This document shows positions 8,076 to 17,561 of a stretch of 61,679 bases of DNA, in pieces. The position numbers and the translations under genes are program-made. Positions within the stretch are counted from its first letter, which is position 1; the number at the start of each line of letters is the position of its first letter. Under the pieces are notes generated by a model, which was not told where the DNA came from, made no database searches, and was given only the letters and a program-made list of their open reading frames with translations. This DNA comes from Pseudoalteromonas flavipulchra NCIMB 2033 = ATCC BAA-314 (GTDB taxonomy: Bacteria > Pseudomonadota > Gammaproteobacteria > Enterobacterales > Alteromonadaceae), in contig JWIH01000003.1 of NCBI GenBank assembly GCA_000814665.1, forward strand, positions 1 to 61,679. The letters are read 5' to 3'.

Positions 8076-9089
8076 ATGTCCAAGGTAAGAATAAAAATCG
8101 CAATATTTGCCTGTTTCGTCGCAATAACGGTAGTGACACTTGGCGCCTTCACACGTTTAAGTGATGCGGGACTTGGATGTCCAGATTGGCCTGGGTGTTA
8201 CGGCTTTTTAACAGTACCAAATGAGACTCATGAACTATCTGCGGCTAAAGACAGTTTTCCACATTTAGAAATAGAAGCAGAAAAAGCATGGATTGAAATG
8301 ATCCATCGCTATTTTGCCAGTTTCCTCGGGTTACTTATTTTGGCACTTGCATGCATAAGGCTGTTCAAGAAGCAAAAAACAAAAATCCCTAATCGTCACT
8401 ACTACTTACTGCTATTGCTTGTGTTATTTCAAGGGGCACTTGGGATGTGGACCGTGACGATGAATTTACAGCCAGTCATTGTGATGGGTCATTTACTAGG
8501 TGGGTTTAGTATTCTTGCATTGCTGGTGTTATTGGTTTTAAGGCTGAAATACACCACTATTACTGCTAGTGTAACTAGCCTTACCTGTCGTTTATGTTAT
8601 GTGGCTCTTGGTGTGTTGATTATACAAATTGCGCTAGGTGGATGGCTTGCAGCCAATTATGCTGCTCCACATTGTACAGGGTTGCCGCTATGTGACAATC
8701 TTCAACTTTTCTCTTGGCAGAGTTTATTCACACTTCCTGAAGCTTCAGCGACTTATGAGTTTGGTGTTTTGCCATTCGAATCTAGAGTATCTATTCACTT
8801 TATCCATCGGATATGGGCAGTTATTACCGTTTTAACGCTACTTGCTGCATGTTGGCCACTCCTTAGAGCTGGTCAAAACCGCTTACTCCGACGCTCAGCA
8901 CTTGTTGTGTTAACTTTGGTTGCGATACAGGTTTTGGTGGGGGGGGCAATCGTACACTTCCAATTTCCTCTGCTGTTAACCTTATTCCATAACTTCATGG
9001 CAGCAATGGTGTTATTAGCAATGGTGAAATTGTGTTTCTTTATCAGCCTGACGCAAAAAGTAGGAGTAAAATATGCTTCAATTAACTAG
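8076..9089 (+). CDS. ctaA: Haem A synthase
   Basis: CtaA (COX15) oxidises the C8 methyl of haem O to the formyl group of haem A. The 337 residues form about eight membrane helices. The signatures LGAFTRLSDAGLGCPDWPGCYG, MIHRYFASFLG, VMGHLLGGF and FIHRIWA carry the conserved His residues of the two haem sites. The SD AGGAGG precedes the start. It overlaps cyoE by 17 bp, coupling the two consecutive enzymes of haem A synthesis. Confidence 0.96.
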   Translation: MSKVRIKIAIFACFVAITVVTLGAFTRLSDAGLGCPDWPGCYGFLTVPNETHELSAAKDSFPHLEIEAEKAWIEMIHRYFASFLGLLILALACIRLFKKQKTKIPNRHYYLLLLLVLFQGALGMWTVTMNLQPVIVMGHLLGGFSILALLVLLVLRLKYTTITASVTSLTCRLCYVALGVLIIQIALGGWLAANYAAPHCTGLPLCDNLQLFSWQSLFTLPEASATYEFGVLPFESRVSIHFIHRIWAVITVLTLLAACWPLLRAGQNRLLRRSALVVLTLVAIQVLVGGAIVHFQFPLLLTLFHNFMAAMVLLAMVKLCFFISLTQKVGVKYASIN

Positions 9090-9972
9090 TTTTTCAGAGC
9101 TTCAAAAAGCAACTACTTTATTCAAAGCCTACTTTGGCATGTGTAAGTTCAAAGTGGTATGTATGTTGGTTATTACTGCTTGGGTCGGGATGATGTTAGC
9201 ACCACAAAGTGATAAAACATTATTGGCACAATTAATGAGTTTGTTTGGCATTGGTTTACTTTCAAGTAGTGCAGCAGCTGTAAATCATATCGTGGATAGA
9301 GAAATAGATAAAAAGATGGCGCGAACACGAAACCGACCGTTAGCGACAGACTCTGTTTCTGTATCATCAGCGTTAATCTTTGCGACGGGCCTCGCTATTT
9401 CTGGGTATGCTCTATTAACTATTTTCGCCAATCAGTTATGTGCGCTACTTACCTTAGCCGCGCTATTCGGTTATGCCGTGGTTTATACGTTATTGTTAAA
9501 GCGCGCAACACCTCAAAACATAGTAATTGGGGGGTTAGCAGGAGCGATGCCACCCTTGCTAGGTTGGGTCAGTGAGACTGGTCAGCTTGGTGCAGAACCT
9601 TGGTTGTTAGTAATGATCATTTTTGCTTGGACACCTCCCCACTTTTGGGCATTAGCTATTGCTCGTAAACGAGACTACGAAAAAGCCGAAGTCCCCATGT
9701 TACCAGTAACGCATGGAAACGAATTTACAAAACTCTGTGTGCTATTTTATACCATCATTTTAACTTTAGTCTGTTTGCTACCTTACCTAGTGGGAATGTC
9801 TGGTTGGATCTACTTGTTGGTCTCTGGCATGGCAAATGTCGCTTTTATTTACAAAGCCACCAAGCTTATGAGAACAAATAGTTTAGAGTATGCTATGAGG
9901 GTATTTTATTTCTCTATCTGGCATCTTTTGATAGTGTTCATTGCACTCTTTGTGGATAAAGCATTTATATGA
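9073..9972 (+). CDS. cyoE: Protohaem IX farnesyltransferase (haem O synthase)
   Basis: CyoE/CtaB transfers farnesyl to haem b, giving haem O, the substrate of CtaA. It is a UbiA-superfamily prenyltransferase with about nine membrane helices. The aspartate-rich motif NHIVDREIDKKMARTRNRP and the second motif around ARKRDYEKAEVPMLPVTHG are visible. The length of 299 residues is normal. It overlaps the end of ctaA, and its last four bases overlap the SCO gene (ATGA), so the whole run is translationally coupled. Confidence 0.97.
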   Translation: MLQLTSFSELQKATTLFKAYFGMCKFKVVCMLVITAWVGMMLAPQSDKTLLAQLMSLFGIGLLSSSAAAVNHIVDREIDKKMARTRNRPLATDSVSVSSALIFATGLAISGYALLTIFANQLCALLTLAALFGYAVVYTLLLKRATPQNIVIGGLAGAMPPLLGWVSETGQLGAEPWLLVMIIFAWTPPHFWALAIARKRDYEKAEVPMLPVTHGNEFTKLCVLFYTIILTLVCLLPYLVGMSGWIYLLVSGMANVAFIYKATKLMRTNSLEYAMRVFYFSIWHLLIVFIALFVDKAFI

Positions 9973-10562
9973 AAAAATTTATCTTAATTATCTCTATGTT
10001 AATTCTGTTTGGTTGTGGGCCTGCACCAGATGTCTCTGAAAAAGTGGTTTGGTATCCAAAGCCTAAGGACGTGAATGCGTTTGAATTAAGGGATCAATAC
10101 GGTGAGGTTGTCTCAAACCAAGACTTTACCGGTAAATGGAATTTGCTGTTTTTGGGTTACACCAGCTGTCCCGACGTGTGTCCAATGACGTTGTTGAAAT
10201 TAACTCACGTATATCAATCCGTAAAAAGCAAAGGTGACTTACAAGTATGGTTTGTATCGGTCGATCCTAACCGAGATACTGAAGAGAAGCGTTTGGCCTA
10301 CATCAAGCACTTTGATCCTGATTTTAAAGCGGTATCTGCCGAGCATTCGGCTTTATTTCCTTTTGTGAGAGATCTCGGTTTAATCTACGCAATAAATCAG
10401 GAACAGACAGAAGAGTATTATGTTGATCATAGTGCGTCTGTAGCATTAATTAACCCAAAAGGTCAGCTTGAGGCTATTTTCAAACCTACACATACAGCTG
10501 GAGCTGTCCCTACAATCGATGACAAACTACTTCTCGCTGACCTAGAGGAGATCATCAATTAG
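9969..10562 (+). CDS. SCO1/SenC family copper chaperone lipoprotein
   Basis: SCO proteins deliver or reduce copper for the CuA site of subunit II. The N-terminus is a lipoprotein signal with lipobox LFGC (Cys16). A thioredoxin fold follows, with the copper motif SCPDVCPM at about 66-72 and the third ligand His in YYVDHSASVAL (about 154). At 197 residues the length is typical. It is the last gene of the cox operon; a hairpin terminator candidate follows. Confidence 0.95.
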   Translation: MKKFILIISMLILFGCGPAPDVSEKVVWYPKPKDVNAFELRDQYGEVVSNQDFTGKWNLLFLGYTSCPDVCPMTLLKLTHVYQSVKSKGDLQVWFVSVDPNRDTEEKRLAYIKHFDPDFKAVSAEHSALFPFVRDLGLIYAINQEQTEEYYVDHSASVALINPKGQLEAIFKPTHTAGAVPTIDDKLLLADLEEIIN

Positions 10563-10570
10563 TCTTATAT

Positions 10571-10594
10571 CGACACTGGTCGACCCCAGTGTCG
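10571..10594 (+). terminator. Hairpin at the end of the cox operon
   Basis: Perfect 9-bp arms CGACACTGG / CCAGTGTCG enclose a 6-nt loop. The following TTGTACTATCTT is only weakly T-rich, so it may be an inefficient or Rho-assisted stop. Confidence 0.6.
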
Positions 10595-10717
10595 TTGTAC
10601 TATCTTACCTCTAACGCTTTAATTATTTGCGGATTTTTAATCAATCTTTGTGGCATTTTTACCATCACGGTCTAAGCTAATTTTATTACTCATTTTTACA
10701 AGGATAGTCTTCAGCTC

Positions 10718-10990
10718 ATGTTGAAACTTCCACCTGAAATGGCGATTAACCATGTGGAAAGCCTGTACCATCAGATTTTCCAGGACTCTATGGAAACATC
10801 AGACATCACGATTGATATTAGTGAAGTGCAAAGAGCCGACACAGCATCTATACAACTGCTCTGTGCCGTGCAAAAACACTTGCTCTCGTTAGAACATAAA
10901 ATTGTATGGCATGGTGAAAGTGACGCTTTAGCGCAGGCGGTAAATGAGTTGGGATTAACCCATTATTTATTCCATAGTATTGAAAATTAA
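10718..10990 (+). CDS. STAS-domain protein heading the chemosensory operon
   Basis: A 90-residue single STAS domain (anti-sigma-factor-antagonist fold). The stretch ITIDISEVQRADTASIQLLCAVQKHL has the hallmark beta-strand-loop-helix, with Thr/Ser residues where SpoIIAA-like proteins are phosphorylated. Stand-alone STAS genes commonly precede cheY-cheA in F7-type clusters. It may bind a partner in the array or be a phosphorylation-controlled switch (inference). It is 9 bp from cheY and in the same operon. Confidence 0.85.
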   Translation: MLKLPPEMAINHVESLYHQIFQDSMETSDITIDISEVQRADTASIQLLCAVQKHLLSLEHKIVWHGESDALAQAVNELGLTHYLFHSIEN

Positions 10991-10999
10991 GAGGTGAAT

Positions 11000-11362
11000 A
11001 TGAAAAAGATTTTAGCTGTGGATGATTCGGCGTCAATGCGCCAAATGGTTGGCTTTACTTTGAAAAAAGCAGGTTTTGATGTCACGGAAGCCAAAGATGG
11101 CAGTGAAGCACTATCTATTGCCAAGCAACAAGGGTTCGATGCCGTGATCTCTGATGTAAACATGCCTGTAATGGATGGGATCACACTTATTAAGGAGCTG
11201 CGTAGCCTACCCAACTATAAGTTCACCCCTTTACTAATGCTGACCACCGAGTCTGGATTGGATAAAAAAACAGAAGGTAAAGCGGCGGGAGCAACTGGTT
11301 GGATAGTGAAACCATTCAACCCTGAACAATTGCTAGCGGTATTGAAAAAAGTCATAAGATAG
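11000..11362 (+). CDS. cheY: CheY-like response regulator
   Basis: A stand-alone receiver domain of 120 residues. The acidic pocket DD is in ILAVDDSAS, the phospho-acceptor Asp in AVISDVNMPVMDG (about 52), Thr in LMLTTES and Lys in WIVKPFNP. The ATG at 11000 is preferred over the in-frame GTG two codons upstream because the SD AAGAGG then has proper spacing and the protein starts with the usual MKKILAVDDS. It should receive phosphate from the adjacent CheA; the target is unknown for F7 systems. Confidence 0.95.
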   Translation: MKKILAVDDSASMRQMVGFTLKKAGFDVTEAKDGSEALSIAKQQGFDAVISDVNMPVMDGITLIKELRSLPNYKFTPLLMLTTESGLDKKTEGKAAGATGWIVKPFNPEQLLAVLKKVIR

Positions 11363-11380
11363 ATACAGAGAGGCGTCGAT

Positions 11381-13471
11381 ATGAGTATTGATTTAAGCCA
11401 ATTTTTTGATGTCTTTTTTGAAGAGAGCTTTGAAGGTCTAGACATAATGGAAGCTGAGCTGCTGAATTTACAGCCAGGCCATGAAGACTCAGAAACGATC
11501 AATACTATATTTCGCGCAGCACACAGCATCAAAGGTGGCAGTGGAACATTTGGTTTTACTTCTGTCGCTAACTTCACGCATGTGTTGGAAACCTTACTCG
11601 ATCAGATCAGGGATGGGCGTCGACAGTTGACCGCTGAACATGTCAATTTGCTGCTCCAATCTGTTGATTGTTTAAGGGCCTTACTAACCGCATTACAAGC
11701 CGAAGAAGAGCCAGATCTTTCCAATGCGAATGAGTTGAAAGTTAAATTTGAAGAGATTTTAGGTGGTAAAGAGAGTGTTAGCTCAGATACTGCCGATAGC
11801 ATACCTCAAGGGCAAGAATCTCAAACCTATCAAATAGACTTTAAACCGCTCCCCCACTTGTTTAAAACCGGTAACGAACCGCTCTATATGTTAAGCGAGC
11901 TATCGGAATTGGGGGATTTAGAAACTCATGCGTTTTGTGATGCAATACCTGAAATTGATGACTTCAATCCAGAGGATTGCTACCTCAGTTGGCGGTTATA
12001 CTTAACAACCAGTCATCCAGAGTCGGCGATTAAAGAAGTATTTGAGTGGGTTGAGGATGATGCTGAAATTTCTATTACCTTATGTGGTGGTTTATTTGAA
12101 GATGATGTGAGTGTCTCCACAACGCCAGAACCAGAGAGTGAGAAGAAAGAAACGTCGAGCAACGACACTCAAAATATTGATGTACCAAAAACACCCTCAG
12201 CGACAGCGACAAAGGCTAAGCCTGAGGCTAGCAAGAAATCAGCAGAGTCGACTTCGATCCGTGTTGGGATTGATAAAGTAGATTCGCTTATCAATATGGT
12301 AGGGGAGTTGGTTATTACCCAAGCTATGTTGACTCAATTAGGCGAGCAAGAACCGACCGAAAATACACTTGCTGCGATGCAAGAAGGCCTCGCTCAATTA
12401 GCCCATAATACGCGAGATTTGCAAGAAAATGTAATGCGAATCAGGATGTTACCTATTAGTTTTGTCTTCAGCCGATTTCCTCGCTTAGTAAGAGATACGT
12501 CACAGAAGTTGAATAAACAGGTTGAACTAAAGCTGCTAGGAGAGCAAACAGAATTAGATAAAACCGTGATGGAAAAGATTTCCGATCCTATGGTTCATTT
12601 AGTAAGAAACTCTTTGGATCACGGCTTAGAAACACCGGAAGACAGAATTAAAGCCGGAAAAGATCCCGTGGGTACGGTGACACTGAATGCTTTCCACCAA
12701 GGTGGAAATATTGTGATTGAAATCATGGATGATGGCAGAGGCTTGAATACCGAAAAAATAAAAAGTAAAGCGATTGCCAATGGCCTTATTCAAGCAACTG
12801 ATGAGCTGACTATTGAAGAGGTTAATGAACTTATTTTTAGGCCTGGGTTTTCAACAGCCGATGAAGTGAGTGATATCTCTGGTCGCGGCGTGGGTATGGA
12901 TGTTGTTCGACGAAATATTCAAGCATTAAACGGCAGCGTTGAAGTGACTTCTGCAAAAGGGGTTGGCTCAACGTTTACAATTAGGTTGCCATTAACGCTG
13001 GCCATTCTTGATGGTCAACTGGTTAAAGTTGCAAAGCATACCTACATCATTCCACTTATTTCTATTGTTGAGTCTTTACAAATAGATATTAAAAAAGTGA
13101 GCAAAGTAGGTAATGGCTTAGAGGTGCTTCGGTTACGAGATGAATACATACCAATACTAAGGCTATATCAACTATTTAACCATGGTGGTGCAATAGAAGA
13201 GTTGGATAAAACACTGTTAGTAGTTGTAGAGAGTGATAATCACAAAGTGGGATTGTTGGTGGATGATTTACTGGCGCAACAACAGGTCGTTATTAAAAGT
13301 CTCGAAGCGAATTATCAGAAAGTAAATGGGATCTCAGGGGCGACAATTTTAGGTGATGGCAGAGTCTCTTTAATTGTCGATATTAGTGGTCTTATCAAAC
13401 TGAGTGGCTTAAAGCGTCCAGGAACTCAAGAGTTATTAGTAGAACAAGAGTTAGATGAGGTGGTGTCATGA
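11381..13471 (+). CDS. cheA: Chemotaxis sensor histidine kinase CheA
   Basis: CheA autophosphorylates in response to receptor arrays and passes phosphate to CheY and CheB. The domains in order are: Hpt with FRAAHSIKGGSGTFGF (His48); an acidic variable linker and P2-like region (about 130-290); dimerisation helices; HATPase with N box VHLVRNSLDHGLE (about 402), G1 DDGRGLN and G2 ISGRGVGMDVV; and a C-terminal CheW-like domain. The 696 residues are usual. It overlaps cheW by 4 bp. The P2 region differs from E. coli, as expected for a non-flagellar paralogue. Confidence 0.97.
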   Translation: MSIDLSQFFDVFFEESFEGLDIMEAELLNLQPGHEDSETINTIFRAAHSIKGGSGTFGFTSVANFTHVLETLLDQIRDGRRQLTAEHVNLLLQSVDCLRALLTALQAEEEPDLSNANELKVKFEEILGGKESVSSDTADSIPQGQESQTYQIDFKPLPHLFKTGNEPLYMLSELSELGDLETHAFCDAIPEIDDFNPEDCYLSWRLYLTTSHPESAIKEVFEWVEDDAEISITLCGGLFEDDVSVSTTPEPESEKKETSSNDTQNIDVPKTPSATATKAKPEASKKSAESTSIRVGIDKVDSLINMVGELVITQAMLTQLGEQEPTENTLAAMQEGLAQLAHNTRDLQENVMRIRMLPISFVFSRFPRLVRDTSQKLNKQVELKLLGEQTELDKTVMEKISDPMVHLVRNSLDHGLETPEDRIKAGKDPVGTVTLNAFHQGGNIVIEIMDDGRGLNTEKIKSKAIANGLIQATDELTIEEVNELIFRPGFSTADEVSDISGRGVGMDVVRRNIQALNGSVEVTSAKGVGSTFTIRLPLTLAILDGQLVKVAKHTYIIPLISIVESLQIDIKKVSKVGNGLEVLRLRDEYIPILRLYQLFNHGGAIEELDKTLLVVVESDNHKVGLLVDDLLAQQQVVIKSLEANYQKVNGISGATILGDGRVSLIVDISGLIKLSGLKRPGTQELLVEQELDEVVS

Positions 13472-13989
13472 TCACTGAAAAAGCCTCGATTAATGAACAA
13501 GTCATGCTTGCAGACAGAGATGACGATACACAATTTCTCACCTTTATGATGGCGGGCGAAGAGTATGGCATGGATATTCTGGCCGTACAGGAAATAAGAG
13601 GGTGGGAAGAAGTCACTGCAATTCCAAATGCTCCTATGTATGTAAACGGTGCGATTAATTTACGTGGCACGATAGTGCCAATCATAGATTTAAGGGTTCG
13701 ATTCGGCTTACCACAAATCGAATATGGAGCGCTAACCGTGGTTATCGTTGTCTCCGTTGTAATAAAAGAGGCAACAAAAATTATGGGGTTAGTTGTTGAT
13801 GCGGTGTCTGACGTATACAGCATCAACGAAGAAACAGCGAAGGATGTTCCAGATTTTCAAGACTCGGAAAATAGTCAATTTGTACAAGGACTTGTAAATG
13901 TTGGTGAAAAAATGGTCGTACTTTTAAATTTGAAGAAGATATTAGATCTTGAAGTAAAGCAGAATGAGCAATTGGTTGTCGGGGGATAA
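13468..13989 (+). CDS. cheW: Chemotaxis adaptor CheW
   Basis: CheW couples CheA to receptors in signalling arrays. It is a single CheW-type SH3-like domain of 173 residues, with [18 protein letters not shown], the [18 protein letters not shown] signature and the closing [19 protein letters not shown]. Its start overlaps the cheA stop (ATGA) and its stop is one base from the receptor start. Confidence 0.97.
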   Translation: MITEKASINEQVMLADRDDDTQFLTFMMAGEEYGMDILAVQEIRGWEEVTAIPNAPMYVNGAINLRGTIVPIIDLRVRFGLPQIEYGALTVVIVVSVVIKEATKIMGLVVDAVSDVYSINEETAKDVPDFQDSENSQFVQGLVNVGEKMVVLLNLKKILDLEVKQNEQLVVGG

Positions 13990-13990
13990 C

Positions 13991-16678
13991 ATGAGCGATC
14001 AAGCATTAGCAAGTCAACTCAACAATAGAGTTCTGATTGCGGGTGCCATAATATTTGTGGGCTTGGCAATTAGTGTTCAAATGTTGAATATTAATATGTC
14101 TACACAAGCCTATGTGGCGATGGTTATAGCAGCTGTCAGTGTGGTGCTGGCAATTTTACTACTTAAGCAAAGCGCAAACATTCTGCTTTCTAAGTTACAG
14201 GATGTTGAGGAAATTGTTCCCGCGATAGAGAGTAAAGATGTTAGCTTACTCAATGCGAGTAATGCATCACGCCAATCATCTTTATACAAAGCGGTTGCTA
14301 ATTTATTAAATGGTGACGCAGTAGATGGTCAAGACCATAGCCATAGTTTGTTGCTAGCTTTAAAGGTCTGTCAGGCCAATGTTATGCTTGCAGATGCCTC
14401 TCTCAACATTGTGTATTTGAACGATTCAGTAACCAGTATGCTGCGTAAAAATCAGGCTAAGTTACAGCAAGAGTTACCTGGTTTTAATGTTGATAGCTTG
14501 ATTGGTGCCAACATTGATACGTTCCATAAAAACCCTAGCCATCAGAGAGGCATACTCGCTAATTTGACCCGTCCATATGTCACACAAATCAAAGTGGCAG
14601 GTTTGACCTTTGATCTTATTGCCACGCCTGTTTTCGATGATGAAGGACAAAGGATCGCGACTTTAGTTGAGTGGAAAGACCTTACAAGAGAATTAGCGTT
14701 AGAGAAAAAGCAGGCGGATTTGGCGAGCCACAATGCTCGTATATCGAGCGCGCTGGACGTTTGTCAGGCAAACGTAATGCTAGCGGACGAAGGGTTGAAT
14801 ATTATTTATGTTAATGATTCGGTTGTGCGAATGCTGAGAGACAATCAAACGCAGCTTAGAAAATCATTACCGAACTTTGATGTGGATACACTTGTAGGGC
14901 AATGTATTGATGTATTTCATGCAAACCCCAGCCATCAAAGAAACCTGCTTGAGAAACTGAGCGATGTATACAGCACAGATATCAAAGTCGCTGGCTTCAC
15001 CTTTGGTTTAATTGCGACCCCTGTGTTTGATGATGAGAAAAAGCGGATTGGTACTGTCGTTGAGTGGGACGACAAAACAGAGCGTTTAGTTCGTGAAGAG
15101 GAAGAAAAAACTGCCGCAGCTGAAAACTTGCGCGTCCGAAGAGCATTAGACAACGTTTCAACGAATACGATGATAGCAAATGAGCAGTTTGAGATCGTTT
15201 ACTTGAATCGTGCAGTGAAAGATATGATGAGAAATGCTGAGAGTGATTTAAGGCGTGACCTGCCTAATTTTGATAGTAACCATCTTTTGGGGGCGAATAT
15301 TGATGTATTCCACCGTAACCCAAGTCACCAACGCAGTATGCTCTCTCGGCTTGAAACCGAGTATAAAACGGAAATTGTTGTCGGCGGAAGAACCTTTGGC
15401 CTAGTCGCGAATCCGATATTTGATGGTAATAACGAACGCGTGGGCACCGTTGTCGAATGGGAAGATAGAACCAAAGAAGTCACGATCGAGAAAGAGGTGA
15501 ATGGCCTAGTTCAGTCGGCTAATGCCGGTAATCTTAGTGTTCGTTTATCAGAAGATGGGAAAGATGGCTTCTACTTACGACTAACCAAAGGGTTAAATAG
15601 TTTAGTGTCTACAGTTGATGAAACGGTTACAGATATGGGGGACATGTTAGACGCCTTAGCAACTGGTAATTTAACCAGACGTATTGAAGGCGATTATCGT
15701 GGGGCTTATGAAAAGCTGAAAAAAGACGCAAATACTACAGCTGAGAAGTTAACTGAGGTGTTAGGTCGGATCCGTACTTCTGCAAATTTAGTTGCCAGTG
15801 GTGCTGATGAAATTTCCCAGGGTAACGCGGATTTGAGTCAGCGAACCGAAGAGCAAGCCTCCTCACTAGAAGAAACTGCTTCTAGCATGGAAGAAATGAC
15901 GAGCACAGTTAGACAAAATGCAGATAACGCGAAAGTAGCTAATGAGTTGGCCGAAGATACTTGTGACAAGGCGACCAAAGGCGGCGAAGTAGTCACACGC
16001 GCAGTTGAAAGCATGTCTGAAATTAATGATTCAAGTAAGAAAATTGCTGACATTATAGGTGTTATTGATGAAATCGCTTTCCAGACAAACCTTTTGGCAT
16101 TAAACGCAGCCGTTGAAGCTGCTCGGGCCGGAGAGCAAGGTCGAGGCTTTGCTGTGGTTGCTGGTGAAGTGCGCAATCTCGCTCAGCGTTCTGCAGCAGC
16201 AGCGAAAGAGATTAAAGATCTAATCAGAGATAGTGTAAGTAAAGTCGAAGATGGCACGTTACTGGTTAATGAATCTGGTGAAACACTAAAAGAAATAGTT
16301 GAGTCAGTTAAGCGAGTAACGAACATGATTTCCGACATTGCCGAAGCTTCTATTGAGCAGAGTTCAGGTATTGAGCAGGTTAATAAAGCAGTGTCACAAA
16401 TGGATGAAATGACGCAGCAAAATGCTGCCTTAGTTGAAGAAGCATCGGCCGCTGGGGAGTCGATGGCTGAGCAAGCAAATGATATGAGAAGATTATTAAA
16501 CTTCTTCACACTTGATGAATCTTCACATCGTAGTTTAGAAATATCTGAGTCACCGAAGAACTATAAGGCGCCAGAAAAACAATTACCAAAACGGACAATG
16601 AACTCCAATAAGCCTCCCCAGCAAAACACGAGAAGTAATCAGTTTGCAGATGACTCGGAAGAGTGGGAAGAGTTTTAG
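13991..16678 (+). CDS. aer2: Aer2-like methyl-accepting receptor with three PAS-heme-type domains
   Basis: A receptor of 895 residues. Two closely spaced N-terminal helices (about 15-32 and 40-58) leave no periplasmic sensor domain. Three PAS modules repeat every ~130 residues (from about 123, 253 and 385). Each carries D-x-FHxNPSHQR (His about 177, 309 and 440) and a late VEW. In the Pseudomonas Aer2 PAS the H-x4-H pair and this Trp bind haem and O2, so all three look like gas-sensing haem PAS domains (inference). HAMP-like segments (about 503-590) and the MCP hairpin [21 protein letters not shown] follow, then a ~45-residue linker ending in EWEEF, an xWxxF CheR tether. The start at 13991 has SD GGGGGA; an in-frame ATG at 13964 lies inside cheW. 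Confidence 0.85.
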   Translation: MSDQALASQLNNRVLIAGAIIFVGLAISVQMLNINMSTQAYVAMVIAAVSVVLAILLLKQSANILLSKLQDVEEIVPAIESKDVSLLNASNASRQSSLYKAVANLLNGDAVDGQDHSHSLLLALKVCQANVMLADASLNIVYLNDSVTSMLRKNQAKLQQELPGFNVDSLIGANIDTFHKNPSHQRGILANLTRPYVTQIKVAGLTFDLIATPVFDDEGQRIATLVEWKDLTRELALEKKQADLASHNARISSALDVCQANVMLADEGLNIIYVNDSVVRMLRDNQTQLRKSLPNFDVDTLVGQCIDVFHANPSHQRNLLEKLSDVYSTDIKVAGFTFGLIATPVFDDEKKRIGTVVEWDDKTERLVREEEEKTAAAENLRVRRALDNVSTNTMIANEQFEIVYLNRAVKDMMRNAESDLRRDLPNFDSNHLLGANIDVFHRNPSHQRSMLSRLETEYKTEIVVGGRTFGLVANPIFDGNNERVGTVVEWEDRTKEVTIEKEVNGLVQSANAGNLSVRLSEDGKDGFYLRLTKGLNSLVSTVDETVTDMGDMLDALATGNLTRRIEGDYRGAYEKLKKDANTTAEKLTEVLGRIRTSANLVASGADEISQGNADLSQRTEEQASSLEETASSMEEMTSTVRQNADNAKVANELAEDTCDKATKGGEVVTRAVESMSEINDSSKKIADIIGVIDEIAFQTNLLALNAAVEAARAGEQGRGFAVVAGEVRNLAQRSAAAAKEIKDLIRDSVSKVEDGTLLVNESGETLKEIVESVKRVTNMISDIAEASIEQSSGIEQVNKAVSQMDEMTQQNAALVEEASAAGESMAEQANDMRRLLNFFTLDESSHRSLEISESPKNYKAPEKQLPKRTMNSNKPPQQNTRSNQFADDSEEWEEF

Positions 16679-16695
16679 GGTTAGGTAATAGATCA

Positions 16696-16724
16696 ATTCC
16701 TTAGTGGGGGTTGGCTGAAGGAAT
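16696..16724 (+). promoter_or_regulatory. Hairpin covering the cheR ribosome binding site
   Basis: ATTCCTT (16696-16702) pairs perfectly with AAGGAAT (16718-16724) around a 15-nt loop. The right arm contains the Shine-Dalgarno AAGGAA of cheR (ATG at 16731). If it folds in mRNA it would lower CheR translation relative to the receptor upstream. Confidence 0.45.
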
Positions 16725-16730
16725 ACGACG

Positions 16731-17561
16731 ATGCGAGAGTTTCTGTTGACCGATAAGGATTTTTCCGAAATTTCGGCTCGGGTCTATGACACATGCGGCA
16801 TAGTACTCGGGCCGCATAAAAGGGAAATGGTTTATTCCAGGTTGGCAAGACGCATAAGAGCCAACGGGCTAAATTCATTTGAGGCGTATTTATCTTTTTT
16901 GGAAGAAAATCAAGATGTTGAGTTTAGTCATTTTATTAATGCAATAACAACTAACTTAACTTCTTTCTTTCGAGAAAATCATCACTTCGAGTTCTTAACG
17001 AAAAGAATAGTTCCTGAAATTATTGCCCGACATAAACACGACAGAAGAGTTCGGATCTGGTCTGCTGGATGCTCTACAGGTGAAGAGCCTTATAGCATCG
17101 CGATGACCATTGCGAATGCTTTTCCAAGTGGTTGGGACGTCAAAGTGCTAGCAACAGATCTAGATTCCAACGTCTTGGGCAAAGCGAGTCTCGGAGAATA
17201 TACGGCAAATAACGTCACGGGTTTAGATGAAGATAAGCTCAAAAAATGGTTTCTTAGAAGTGCAGATGGAGCAATGTATAAAGTGAAGCCTAAATTGCAA
17301 TCTTTCATCCATTTTAAACGACTTAATCTTCTAGAACCATGGCCAATGAAAGGACCCTTTGATGTTATTTTCTGTCGTAATGTTTTGATTTATTTTGATA
17401 AAGAAACCAAAGATAAACTCTTTGAGCAATATCATGACATGTTAGTTCCCAATGGTTACTTACTTATCGGGCACTCCGAAACGATGGGAAAAGAGCACCT
17501 AGAATTTAAAAATCTAGGTAAAACCATTTATCAAAAAGGCCAGTTGAATGAGAGAGTTTAG
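16731..17561 (+). CDS. cheR: Chemotaxis protein methyltransferase CheR
   Basis: CheR methylates receptor glutamates with S-adenosylmethionine. The N-terminal all-helical domain spans about 1-75, and the SAM-binding domain has RIWSAGCSTGEEPYSIAM, the KVLATDLDSNVL strand and DVIFCRNVLIYFD. It is 276 residues. It follows the receptor by 50 bp, the widest gap in the operon. The preceding receptor ends with a CheR-tether pentapeptide, so this CheR is expected to be of the pentapeptide-dependent type (inference). Confidence 0.96.
   Translation: MREFLLTDKDFSEISARVYDTCGIVLGPHKREMVYSRLARRIRANGLNSFEAYLSFLEENQDVEFSHFINAITTNLTSFFRENHHFEFLTKRIVPEIIARHKHDRRVRIWSAGCSTGEEPYSIAMTIANAFPSGWDVKVLATDLDSNVLGKASLGEYTANNVTGLDEDKLKKWFLRSADGAMYKVKPKLQSFIHFKRLNLLEPWPMKGPFDVIFCRNVLIYFDKETKDKLFEQYHDMLVPNGYLLIGHSETMGKEHLEFKNLGKTIYQKGQLNERV

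Noticed and set aside
10600..10717. Sigma-28 or sigma-54 promoter before the chemosensory operon
   Set aside because: A TGGCA is present but without the paired -12 element, and no TAAA/GCCGATAA pair was found.
13395..13826. 143-codon minus-strand frame over cheW
   Set aside because: It is the antisense shadow of cheW, with no start signal or recognisable product.
13964..13990. Earlier ATG for the receptor
   Set aside because: It lies in the cheW coding end without an SD; the ATG at 13991 follows GGGGGA.
15838..16509. Minus-strand frames over the receptor signalling domain
   Set aside because: Ser/Ala-rich antisense shadows of the repetitive coiled coil.
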